DNA from: Paenibacillus sp. Root444D2
Lineage (GTDB): Bacteria > Bacillota > Bacilli > Paenibacillales > NBRC-103111
NCBI RefSeq assembly: GCF_001426375.1
Contig: NZ_LMEO01000053.1
Coordinates: forward strand, 146,152 to 210,151
Length of the DNA stretch: 64,000 nucleotides
Reading direction: 5' to 3'
The notes beneath the pieces were generated by a model. That model saw only the letters and a list, made by a program, of their open reading frames with translations, did not search any database and was not told the DNA's origin. Below, one piece after another: positions 44,636 to 52,023 of the stretch (position 1 is its first letter; each line of letters opens with the position of its first letter). A program made the position numbers and the translations under genes.

Positions 44636-45291
44636 TGCACACGATTCATTCGTACGATACGGTAATACAGTTGGCTGCTCACCTCCGGCTCCACTTCCAA
44701 ATAACCTTCCACATGCACATAATCACCCAAAATATAGGTGGATGCATCGGCAGACCCGGAGTGTGTCAGAAAGAGGAGAGCGGCTTTTTCATTTCCAACC
44801 ACGAACCCTGTTTGCTCATTCACTTGAAACTTATCTAGAACAGTCCCATGGTGAGACCTTGCGATATGATGAAAGCGCCAAGACTGATCCTCTTTTGTTA
44901 GAAAATAAAGCACGCGATTTCTCTGATTATTACTGAATTCCCTCGTCACACCAATCATGCAAACCTTCTCGCCAATACGAAGATACTCATCCACAACAAA
45001 GGATTTCAATCGCAAGCGATGCACATTTTTCTGCTGAATATAGGCTTCCATCTCTTCAATTGTCCTTTGATCCTTCGGATCCTGTTTCGTTGCGTAAAAA
45101 ACTTCTTTTATAAACGTATCCGTTTGTAGGCTTCTTGCCCCTTTGAAATGATTATACGTAAGAAAAAATCGATCAATGACTCCCCGAATCTCTTCTGGTA
45201 TGGCAGGACCTTTTTCCACGATATACATGCTATTTGCTTTATTCGAATGTCTTTTTTTATAAAACCAACTTTTCCAGACACTTAATTGCAT
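44632..45291 (-). CDS. Protein of unknown function
   Basis: 219 residues; AGGTGA lies 10 bases before the ATG. No signal peptide or membrane helix. The middle section is mixed alpha/beta (LKSFVVDEYLRIGEKVCMIGVTREFSNNQ) and the end VEPEVSSQLYYRIVRMNRVH is basic. The tail overlaps the convergent gene by 4 bases. No family recognised. Confidence 0.6.
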   Translation of the reverse strand: MQLSVWKSWFYKKRHSNKANSMYIVEKGPAIPEEIRGVIDRFFLTYNHFKGARSLQTDTFIKEVFYATKQDPKDQRTIEEMEAYIQQKNVHRLRLKSFVVDEYLRIGEKVCMIGVTREFSNNQRNRVLYFLTKEDQSWRFHHIARSHHGTVLDKFQVNEQTGFVVGNEKAALLFLTHSGSADASTYILGDYVHVEGYLEVEPEVSSQLYYRIVRMNRVH

Positions 45292-45377
45292 GCCGTTCGT
45301 GTCACCTGCTTTCTTCCAAACATTTCTTCATTATAGGCTAAAAACCATAAAATTTCGATAAAAATCGCAATATTTCG

Positions 45378-45437
45378 CGTAAAAAAAGAACATTTGCCTT
45401 CTATGCTTTCATTCGAAAGATTCATAGAAAACAAATG
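45378..45437 (-). terminator. Terminator of the NlpC/P60 gene
   Basis: CATTTGTTTTCTATG and CATAGAAGGCAAATG form an interrupted stem; reading leftward TTCTTTTTTT follows. Confidence 0.7.
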
Positions 45438-45473
45438 CCCGATGATTTAATCCTTTTTCACCACATGGCTTAC

Positions 45474-46376
45474 TTACAGAACTCTTTTGGCTCCCACATA
45501 TCTGGATCCCCAGTATGAACTGGCGAGACTATCTATCGTTACACCTCTAGACGTTGTCGCTGAAATGAATTGATCATTCCCCAGATAAATACCAACATGA
45601 TTTACACTGCCTGCTGCAAAAAACACAAGATCTCCAACCTTCAAGTCTGTAACCCTAGTTCCGGCTTGATCGTACATTTGAACCGAAGTTCTGGGTAGAT
45701 CAATGCCTTTAGCTTCGTACAAGTAGCGCACAAATCCGGAACAATCAAACCCTCTGGGTGTTGTGCCTCCCCAAACGTATGGCGTGCCCATGAACGTATT
45801 TGCTGTTTGCACGATTTGATCAGACATGGAAGGTATAGCTACCGCTGCTACCTTTGGAGCTGGAGCTGGTGCTGGTGGCGGTGCAATCCAGGCTGGCTTG
45901 TGCGACTTGCCATCGACATTCACAATCGCGATACGATTCGCTTCATTCCACTCAATCGGAGAACCGAATGTTTCAGTAATGAAACGCAAGGGTACATACG
46001 TATTACCTTGATAAAGCGTCGGACTGCTTTCCAGACTAATCTTCTTACTGTTAACGATCGCTTGCTTCTCGTCGGTTGTAAGTTGAATCGTCTGCTGCTT
46101 GCTCTTCAACGTGACCACTATTTCGCTTTCTTGCTTCGCCCAGCCTACTTGATAACCCAATTTCTCAGACAGTACTCGCAAAGGAACTTGCAGCGTTCCT
46201 GCGTTGTCAATAAATGGCTGTACTTCTGGGAACTGAACCAACTCATCATTGACCTGGACTTTTACAGTGGATGAAGATGAACCTGATGCTGCTTGAACCG
46301 AGGGAGCGGACAAAATGGATACTGCCGCACCAACAAGTGCGCATGAGCAAATAAAGCTTTTTGTGAAAAATTTCAA
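45474..46376 (-). CDS. Secreted C40 (NlpC/P60) peptidase with stalk domain
   Basis: 300 residues from a TTG at 46376 with AGGAGG eight bases upstream. Signal peptide (SFICSCALVGAAVSILSAPSVQA), a Cu-amine-oxidase-N stalk domain (PLRVLSEKLGYQVGW... and VPLRFITETFGSPIEW) and a C-terminal NlpC/P60 domain. Its catalytic Cys is in TPRGFDCSGFVRYLY and His in AAGSVNHVGIYLG. It cuts peptides of peptidoglycan. A c-di-AMP riboswitch lies in its leader, tying expression to cell-wall and osmotic state. Confidence 0.92.
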   Translation of the reverse strand: MKFFTKSFICSCALVGAAVSILSAPSVQAASGSSSSTVKVQVNDELVQFPEVQPFIDNAGTLQVPLRVLSEKLGYQVGWAKQESEIVVTLKSKQQTIQLTTDEKQAIVNSKKISLESSPTLYQGNTYVPLRFITETFGSPIEWNEANRIAIVNVDGKSHKPAWIAPPPAPAPAPKVAAVAIPSMSDQIVQTANTFMGTPYVWGGTTPRGFDCSGFVRYLYEAKGIDLPRTSVQMYDQAGTRVTDLKVGDLVFFAAGSVNHVGIYLGNDQFISATTSRGVTIDSLASSYWGSRYVGAKRVL

Positions 46377-46393
46377 AAACCTTGCCTCCTTGA

Positions 46394-46529
46394 AGCCTCC
46401 GAGGTTAGTTGACGGGTTCGGGAAGAGGTTTCCCTAGCGTGCTCAGTTTAGTAAAACAGCCGAGCATTCATTCACCCCAAATTAAAGAAGTCCCCCGTAC
46501 CGGAGCTTTTGCTGCTCCGAGATTCGGCA
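46394..46529 (-). ncRNA. ydaO/yuaA (c-di-AMP) riboswitch
   Basis: Reading leftward: GCCGAATCTCGGAG, GGTACGGGGGAC, TTTGGGGTGAAT, GGGAAACCTCTTCCCGAACC, CGTCAACTAACCTCGGAGGC. These are the conserved blocks of the ydaO/yuaA element, a c-di-AMP-sensing OFF switch. It ends 17 bases before the start of the NlpC/P60 hydrolase gene, the usual setting for this riboswitch. Confidence 0.93.
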
Positions 46530-46605
46530 TTTTTTGTCTATTTTAGACTAGCATAGTTGAACTATTACTTTCAACTTTTGCATAGTGGTAATAGTTTCCA
46601 TAGAG

Positions 46606-47202
46606 TTATAAATGCAAGGCAAAATCTGAAATAAACGAGGCAATCAATAGAACGGCCATGACACCTCCCGCAAGACGTGTACGCCAAATTAAGTTTCCGT
46701 CTGTTGTCATTTGTTTTGACAGTTTAGCGGTATTACGAAGTGTGTGGAAGTAAAGGATAGAACCTGCAACCACGAGAATAATCTCAAGAGCAGCGCTCAC
46801 CCACGGCCACTGCCACAGACTAAATCCTACTAATGGAAGTCCTCCAGCATTCCCCGGTAAGAATGGCATATCTGTACGATGAACGAGAAGATCAAGTATC
46901 CAGTGACTGAAGGTAAGCCCTCCTATAGCTGCGCCTCCTCTTTTGCCCCACAACTTCCAAGCCAATAGTCCTGATAAGATAGCAATGAGCAGCGCCCCAA
47001 CTAATGAGTGTGTATAGTCAGCATGAATAATCCCTTCCCCATATCCCGTACCGATGCTTGTATCGATCGTTTCAACACCAGAAAGATATAAAGGGACGAA
47101 TACAACATCAAGCAGCTGAGTACTAAGCATGAGCGCCCAGATCGGCACCTCCGGTGTTCTTGCTTTCACTGCTGCAGCAAGCCCAAAATGTCCAGCAAAC
47201 AT
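46606..47202 (-). CDS. YdjM-like membrane protein (metal-dependent hydrolase family)
   Basis: 198 residues, several membrane helices. The N terminus MFAGHFGLAAAVKARTPEVPIWALMLSTQLLD carries the family's His and Asp; HADYTHSLVGALL and FSHWILDLLVH add the conserved His residues (each read in parts). YdjM-like proteins are membrane proteins with a metal-dependent hydrolase pattern and no known substrate. GGGAGGG precedes the ATG. The gene has a promoter with overlapping inverted repeats (47329-47363). Confidence 0.8.
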   Translation of the reverse strand: MFAGHFGLAAAVKARTPEVPIWALMLSTQLLDVVFVPLYLSGVETIDTSIGTGYGEGIIHADYTHSLVGALLIAILSGLLAWKLWGKRGGAAIGGLTFSHWILDLLVHRTDMPFLPGNAGGLPLVGFSLWQWPWVSAALEIILVVAGSILYFHTLRNTAKLSKQMTTDGNLIWRTRLAGGVMAVLLIASFISDFALHL

Positions 47203-47328
47203 TTACATTCCCTCCCTTTTCGAGCGACTGAGAACAAGACTTTCCAGCCATCCACATAACACTGTAAATAAGAGCATAAATACAATAAATGACATGTCGA
47301 GCACCATCCCTTTCTGTATGCTAATTTA

Positions 47329-47363
47329 ATTAGTATATTAACTAATATAGTTAGTTTTGACAA
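47329..47363 (-). promoter_or_regulatory. Promoter with overlapping operator for the YdjM-like gene
   Basis: Reading leftward: TTGTCA, 17-base spacer, TAATAT. The spacer and -10 contain inverted repeats with arms AACTA/TAGTT and TTAGT/ACTAA, the pattern of a TetR- or MarR-type operator. No such regulator is adjacent. Confidence 0.55.
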
Positions 47364-47752
47364 GTGTTTTTTCCAGCACAAAGAAGAAGCCTGAACGCTA
47401 ACGTTCAAGCTTCGATTTCATGCATATGCGATTATGGCTTGAGACATGTCTATTTCGATATCGATCCACCTTCGCTTCAATGCGATGATATTGATATTAT
47501 CACTATTGAGAAGTTATTATGCTTTTGATTTCGCTTGTAGTCACAGAAAATATGATGCTCCAAAAAGCCCGACGAATTGAATGATTCCTCTTTCGCTCAC
47601 ATTAGAACCAGATCCGATCGTCATTGGATCTCTAGTGTAATAAAGTGACTGGCTCCTTACGAAGATCAGTTGTCAGAGTCACAGGCTTGGGCTGGTATCG
47701 GCTTATCCTTAAATCTTCACCGACAGGACGATCATCCTTCTCGGGTAAGTCC

Positions 47753-47808
47753 TTCGATACCTTCATGGACGGTCGAACCCCTGCGGAATCCCTCCTATCC
47801 GGACAAAC
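47753..47808. repeat. Diverged repeat R1
   Basis: Shares TTCGAT, TTCAYGGACGGTCGARCCC, CGG and CAAAC in the same order with 48352-48414. Non-coding in either frame at the second site. Confidence 0.6.
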
Positions 47809-47866
47809 AACTAAAGTTGTACTACGCACAACATTACTCAATCAAATCAAGCGTTTTCTCTACGCG

Positions 47867-48000
47867 TGTTGTAAAAAATGCAACAATTTAGACCAAAAGT
47901 GGCCTTTTAGAACGAATTAAGGCTAAATTGTTGTACAGGATACAACATCTCTAGCTAGGAGAGTAGGAAACCAAGGAAATTGTTGCACGAAGTACAACTA
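47867..48000. repeat. Hairpin repeat array B (three units)
   Basis: Units at about 47867-47889 (inverted), 47926-47948 and 47978-48000 share the core of array A (AATTGTTG ... CAACA). Start-to-start spacing is 59 and 52. Confidence 0.83.
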
Positions 48001-48220
48001 CTTCCCTACTTATAAGCAAGAAAAATCCTTTATACAGGCATACTAATTCAGCTGCCCCCTTCACCCTAAACCAAAAAGCGAATCCATCGGTGTTAAATAG
48101 AGTGGATTCCCTTCATTTACCCCAAACAAGGAAAAACGACTCCGTCGTCCTCCTGAGACGAACGCGTTTGTCAAGGTAGATTCGAAGCTAAAGTATAAAA
48201 CTTATACTTTCTTATCTACA

Positions 48221-48277
48221 GAAAAAGACCACCCGAAGGTGGTCTTTTCACATACTATGAAGCGGGCGGCGGGAATA
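48221..48277 (-). pseudogene. Degenerate copy of tRNA-Gly 3' end plus terminator
   Basis: AAAAAGACCACCCGAAGG and the following TGAAGCGGGCGGCGGGAAT repeat the terminator and tRNA-Gly end at 48417-48465, then the match stops. No full tRNA fold can be made. Confidence 0.65.
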
Positions 48278-48351
48278 CTCCAAATACTTATTTCAAATGC
48301 TCCATACGGAAGCGACTAGTGGTATATTTGGACGCGCGTCCTACTTGGGTA

Positions 48352-48414
48352 TATTCGATGATGTCTTCACGGACGGTCGAGCCCATACGGCTTCTCTTCC
48401 TTTCCCGTTCAAAC
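48352..48414. repeat. Diverged repeat R2
   Basis: Second copy of the R1 element, immediately upstream of the tRNA-Gly terminator. Confidence 0.6.
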
Positions 48415-48416
48415 GA

Positions 48417-48446
48417 AAAAGATCACCCGAAGGTGATCTTTTTCTG
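48417..48446 (-). terminator. Terminator of the four-tRNA cluster
   Basis: AAAAAGATCACC-CGAA-GGTGATCTTTTT perfect stem-loop after tRNA-Gly. Confidence 0.88.
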
Positions 48447-48449
48447 TGA

Positions 48450-48520
48450 AGCGGGCGGCGGGAATCGAACCCGCGCGATCAGCTTGGAAGGCTGAAGTTC
48501 TACCATTAAACTACGCCCGC
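48450..48520 (-). tRNA. tRNA-Gly (TCC)
   Basis: Acceptor GCGGGCG/CGCCCGC, anticodon loop CTTCCAA, T arm GCGGGTTCGATTCCCGC. CCA is not encoded. Confidence 0.95.
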
Positions 48521-48540
48521 ATATTAAAAGGGATTGATGG

Positions 48541-48614
48541 TCGGGACGACACGATTTGAACATGCGACCCCCTGCTCCCAAAGCAGGTGCTCTACCAAGC
48601 TGAGCTACGTCCCG
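48541..48614 (-). tRNA. tRNA-Pro (TGG)
   Basis: Acceptor CGGGACG/CGTCCCG, anticodon loop TTTGGGA. CCA is not encoded. Confidence 0.95.
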
Positions 48615-48630
48615 ATGCGTTAAATGAAAA

Positions 48631-48707
48631 TGGCGCGCCCTGAGAGATTCGAACTCCCGACCTTTTGATTCGTAGTCAAATACTCTATCCAGCTGAGCTA
48701 AGGGCGC
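48631..48707 (-). tRNA. tRNA-Arg (ACG)
   Basis: Acceptor GCGCCCT/AGGGCGC, anticodon loop CTACGAA, encoded CCA. ACG would be read as ICG after deamination. Confidence 0.95.
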
Positions 48708-48715
48708 AAATTAGT

Positions 48716-48790
48716 TGGAGCGGAAGACGGGGATCGAACCCGCGACCCTCGCCTTGGCAAGGCGATGCTCTACCGCTGAGCCACTTCCGC
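48716..48790 (-). tRNA. tRNA-Gly (GCC)
   Basis: Acceptor GCGGAAG/CTTCCGC, anticodon loop TTGCCAA, encoded CCA. First gene of this cluster in transcription order. Confidence 0.95.
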
Positions 48791-48892
48791 ATCGTATAAT
48801 TGCCTGTCATTCTCGCTAACGTTTCTCCGAGGCGACAAGGAATAATATATCAGGAATCGAAGACAAATGCAAATGTTTTTTCTTTCCTTTTT

Positions 48893-49591
48893 TTATTTGA
48901 TGAAAATACCGCCAAATGGCAGTACTTCTCTGGCAATGCGACGCATTAAACTGTCATTTTTCATATGCTCATCCAATTTGCGATCTGGCTTACAGGGCTG
49001 CATGAGAACATGGCCTTGCCCCGTCATTTCCCAATGATAATTCATATGCTGACTTGCCAGTGTATTGCCGTACACACATAGACGTAGCTGAGCATTCCGC
49101 GGGTAGGCAACAAGACAGCTTATATCGACATACAAGGGCTGCTTAGCGTCCAATGCCATTTGGTAAATCGGTCCTGCAGTCAGAAGTCCTAGTTTACCTG
49201 GACCTTTGAACTGCATTTTCACAAGATCCTGCGTAATCAGTGTATTCTTAACATTTTGCAGATGAGAAGTGTAGCTGACTCCCTCTGTGTAAAACAGAAC
49301 ATGTCGAAATTCATATAGAAGATTATCATCCGCTCCTATGGGTATAACAGCCATGCTATAACCTTCAGGCAGCCCTAACATTACATTGGCAGGACCATGC
49401 AGCCGTGACTGGACAAAACGCTTCTTCCTATACATACTCGGCAGCTTCATAAAAGAATCTTCTCTCTGCTCAGACTTTCCTTGAAAAGCGACAATTTGGT
49501 TCGGATGCAGCACATGAACAGACTCCCTCTGTTCGATGCGCAACGTGGCTATCTTTGCGTGTGAGCTTACTTCCTCGAAAGATACCTCCAT
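48893..49591 (-). CDS. AIM24 family protein
   Basis: About 232 residues from the ATG at 49591 (GGAGG nine bases upstream). It has the AIM24 beta-rich fold: LPEGYSMAVIPIGADDNLLYEFRHVLFYTEGV, MQFKGPGKLGLLTAGPIYQM and VDISCLVAYPRNAQLRL (read in parts). AIM24-like proteins are widespread but poorly understood; eukaryotic members are mitochondrial. It lies 27 bases downstream of the coiled-coil membrane protein gene, likely one unit. Confidence 0.85.
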   Translation of the reverse strand: MEVSFEEVSSHAKIATLRIEQRESVHVLHPNQIVAFQGKSEQREDSFMKLPSMYRKKRFVQSRLHGPANVMLGLPEGYSMAVIPIGADDNLLYEFRHVLFYTEGVSYTSHLQNVKNTLITQDLVKMQFKGPGKLGLLTAGPIYQMALDAKQPLYVDISCLVAYPRNAQLRLCVYGNTLASQHMNYHWEMTGQGHVLMQPCKPDRKLDEHMKNDSLMRRIAREVLPFGGIFIK

Positions 49592-49618
49592 ACACACCGA
49601 CCTCCTCGTAGACTACAT

Positions 49619-50074
49619 CTATCTCATTCTGCGCTTCTGCCTCCGCCAAACAATGAATCGAAACACGCGGCCCAGCACAAGATAAAAAATAATCAGCAAA
49701 ACAGCTGTCACAGCCATATAGGTTAATTTCTGATTTCGTTTTTCTTTATCTAGGGCTATTTGTTCCATGGCCTTTAAGCGTTCTTGCAATTGTTCATTTT
49801 CCTTTTTAAGCGTTTCGTTTTGCCCAAGAAGCCGTTCCTCAGTTTCTTGCGAATGCCGTATGGCTTTAGAAAGCTTGTCCTTCTGATCCTCTAATTGCTG
49901 CTTCGTAGTCTCATAGTCTTTCTGAATTTGTTCCACATTCTCTGGCAATTGATAGATGTCCTTCACTCGATCCAACCATGAGGCTTGGACCGCAGAAGCT
50001 GGATACATAAACCCGACCATGATGACGAGTAAGCCAAAGACTTTTATAGCCCCCGCCAAAGAACGTATCTGCAT
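49619..50074 (-). CDS. Coiled-coil membrane protein of unknown function
   Basis: 151 residues. A signal-type N-terminal segment (VFGLLVIMVGFMYPASAVQA), a coiled coil (residues ~45-110, heptads of Glu/Gln/Lys), then a membrane helix (LTYMAVTAVLLIIFYLVL) and a strongly basic tail ending in RRQKRRMR. GAGGGG lies six bases before the ATG. Likely cotranscribed with AIM24; a scaffold role is possible but unproven. Confidence 0.72.
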   Translation of the reverse strand: MQIRSLAGAIKVFGLLVIMVGFMYPASAVQASWLDRVKDIYQLPENVEQIQKDYETTKQQLEDQKDKLSKAIRHSQETEERLLGQNETLKKENEQLQERLKAMEQIALDKEKRNQKLTYMAVTAVLLIIFYLVLGRVFRFIVWRRQKRRMR

Positions 50075-50128
50075 CTGCTGCCCCTCCCCACGTTCATATC
50101 GACATTTTCTTTTATTTTACCGCAAAAA

Positions 50129-50752
50129 TCACCCGGTCACCACTTCTACTGATTGAACAGGATATCGTAAAATCGTCTTCATTTTCGAAGGCTCTACCTT
50201 CCTCGGGTCTGATAAATAAATCTCATGATGGAGGCCGCGGATCTTCCGTCTATGTTCAGTTAAGAAATGCTCGATTTGTTTCAAAGATTCCGGTTCTGCT
50301 GCATAGGGCCCCACATGAAGCATTTGTACACAAGCTCCCTCATGCAGGGTTTCATAATTGATATCCGAGATAACGGTTAGCTCCTTTTTCTTCGACATTG
50401 CAATAGAACGTGCATCTTCGATACTTTCGGCCCTCACATAATCTGGCATTCGAATCAACAGCTTCCAGTGCCATTCTTCTCTTGGTACATCCAGGGCTTT
50501 TCTATCCCCATCCACCCACCATAAGCCTTCTAGTTTGGCCACAGTAAAGTCTTTCTCCTCTTTCTTATAAATCCCCTTGATGCTGTAGGAAAGCGTGTAA
50601 AGTGCTTCAGTGGCATTTGAGAAGGCTATGCCGTCCGGATCCCCTTGACCTTGAATCGTGACATACCAGTTAGGCTCAAATTCGACCAATTGCGGTTTCG
50701 CGGGTGCTGTGTAATAGCTTTTATACGTTTTAGCTAAATCCAACTTTTCCAT
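50129..50752 (-). CDS. GyrI-like small-molecule-binding domain protein
   Basis: 207 residues from the ATG at 50752. The sequence fits the GyrI-like fold, a duplicated SHS2 module: QLVEFEPNWYVTIQGQGDP; LYTLSYSIKG; GLWWVDG; EGACVQMLHVGPY near the middle (His and Gly conserved); IYLSDPRKVEPSKMKTILRYP at the end. Such stand-alone domains bind hydrophobic small molecules. AAAGGA precedes the ATG. Confidence 0.82.
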   Translation of the reverse strand: MEKLDLAKTYKSYYTAPAKPQLVEFEPNWYVTIQGQGDPDGIAFSNATEALYTLSYSIKGIYKKEEKDFTVAKLEGLWWVDGDRKALDVPREEWHWKLLIRMPDYVRAESIEDARSIAMSKKKELTVISDINYETLHEGACVQMLHVGPYAAEPESLKQIEHFLTEHRRKIRGLHHEIYLSDPRKVEPSKMKTILRYPVQSVEVVTG

Positions 50753-50825
50753 ATTGCACATCCTTTACATTTTCTCCTAGTATATAAAAGGATTCCTGAC
50801 AGCTGCATGTCAGTAGACATAAAAA

Positions 50826-50868
50826 AACTTACCCTTCGCCAAATTTCGCGAAACAGGTAAGTCTCATC
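50826..50868 (-). terminator. Terminator of the ferritin gene
   Basis: ACTTACC and GGTAAGT stem with a long loop; reading leftward a run of seven Ts follows. Confidence 0.7.
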
Positions 50869-50888
50869 CTCATAAAAGTCGTATGTAA

Positions 50889-51398
50889 TTATACCGCTGC
50901 TGGTGGCGTGAACGAACGTTGAGCAAATTCAGCATCCAACATGTAGAAGGCGTTACTGTCTTTATCAATGCGTTTCAATTTATTAATAATGCTGTCGAAC
51001 ATTGCTTCTTCCTCTACCTGCTCATCAATGAACCATTTCAAGAACTGCATAGTCGCATGCTCTCTATCGTTCAATGCCAAATCTGATAGATGATAAATAC
51101 GTCTTGTTACTTCTTGCTCATGTTGATAAGCATGTTCAAAAGCATCTAGGATCGATTTGTACTCATTCACAGGCGTATCCATACCGGCAAAGCTAACCTT
51201 TTTCCCACGATCATTTATGAATTTGAAAATTTTCATCGCATGGAATTTCTCTTCCTCAGCTTGTACAATAAAAAAGTTTGAAAAGCCATCTAAGCTTTCC
51301 GCAGCACAATAACCAGCAATAGCCAAGTAGACGTGCGCGGAGTAAAACTCATAGTTCATCTGCTCATTGAGCGCTTCTGTAAGTGTATCGTTTAACAT
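50889..51398 (-). CDS. ftnA: Non-haem ferritin
   Basis: 169 residues from the ATG at 51398. Ferroxidase ligands are in the pattern NYEFYSAHVYLAIAGYC, QAEEEKFHAMKIFKFI (E, ExxH) and the later HATMQFLKWFIDEQVEEE, as in bacterial ferritins. It oxidises Fe2+ and stores iron in a 24-subunit shell. AAAGGG precedes the ATG at 11 bases. The next upstream gene is preceded by a Fur box, linking the pair to iron. Confidence 0.92.
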   Translation of the reverse strand: MLNDTLTEALNEQMNYEFYSAHVYLAIAGYCAAESLDGFSNFFIVQAEEEKFHAMKIFKFINDRGKKVSFAGMDTPVNEYKSILDAFEHAYQHEQEVTRRIYHLSDLALNDREHATMQFLKWFIDEQVEEEAMFDSIINKLKRIDKDSNAFYMLDAEFAQRSFTPPAAV

Positions 51399-51512
51399 AG
51401 ATGCACACACCCTTTCTGTATGGTTATCTCTTGCGTATTCCCCATACATACAAGATTACCAGAACTCCGCATACAAATACAAACGGAAGAAGCAATTTAA
51501 GAAGGGTTAAGT

Positions 51513-51764
51513 TCAAACCATCACGCTTTCTGCTCTAGATTCAGCAATAATTTGTTTGATCTGAGCATAAAGTAAGTCAGGCGAAGCTGCACACAACAGT
51601 TCCTTTTTACCGATCATGGCGATACACTCTTTCTTACAATGCTTGCAATTGCCTAAGCAGTCTTTCTTCTTCTGCTTCAGGTCCGGATATTCGTTTTTCA
51701 AGGACTTATATATTTGTTTGGATCCGAATTTTTCATTTCTACAGCAGTATTTAATCGTTTTCAT
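51513..51764 (-). CDS. DUF1450-like cysteine-rich small protein
   Basis: 83 residues from the ATG at 51764 (GGGGAG seven bases upstream). Cysteines: KYCC near the N terminus, CLGNCKHCKKEC in the middle and LLCAASPD near the end, similar in spacing to YuzB/DUF1450 proteins. The layout recalls a thioredoxin-like 2Fe-2S domain, but no function is known. A Fur box lies 47 bases upstream of the start, and ferritin lies downstream. Confidence 0.72.
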   Translation of the reverse strand: MKTIKYCCRNEKFGSKQIYKSLKNEYPDLKQKKKDCLGNCKHCKKECIAMIGKKELLCAASPDLLYAQIKQIIAESRAESVMV

Positions 51765-51811
51765 GTTCGATCTCTCCCCGCCATCGCATATATCACTACA
51801 ATTGATATTAG

Positions 51812-51826
51812 TGATAATAATAATCA
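51812..51826. promoter_or_regulatory. Fur box
   Basis: TGATAATAATAATCA differs at one position from the 7-1-7 consensus TGATAATNATTATCA. It sits in the promoter region of the DUF1450-like gene. Confidence 0.78.
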
Positions 51827-51956
51827 ATGTCAACTGAAATTACGGTGAGCTTGTTCAAAACCTTCGCATGAACCTCATTTCAAGCCTACTATATAGATTT
51901 CGGAAGCTGAACAGAACCTCAAGCATGCAGAATTAAAACATGAAAAAAGTATCGAT

Positions 51957-52004
51957 CAAAACGAGCGCCACCATTATTCATAGAAAATGAACAGGGGTGG
52001 CGCA
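51957..52004 (-). terminator. Terminator of the beta-helix enzyme gene
   Basis: GCGCCACC and GGTGGCGC pair; reading leftward CGTTTTG follows. Confidence 0.75.
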
Positions 52005-52023
52005 TTGTTTCATTCTCAGACTA

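Larger units (their letters stand above)
47364..48416. other. Repeat-rich intergenic stretch, no convincing gene
   Basis: Over 1 kb with no supported coding region. It holds hairpin repeat array B, two diverged copies of a ~56-bp element, a hairpin AAGTATAA/TTATACTT at about 48190, and a degenerate copy of the tRNA-Gly 3' end with its terminator. Confidence 0.7.

Noticed and set aside
47632..47841. 69-codon frame on the minus strand
   Set aside because: Contains repeat R1, whose second copy has stops in all comparable frames.
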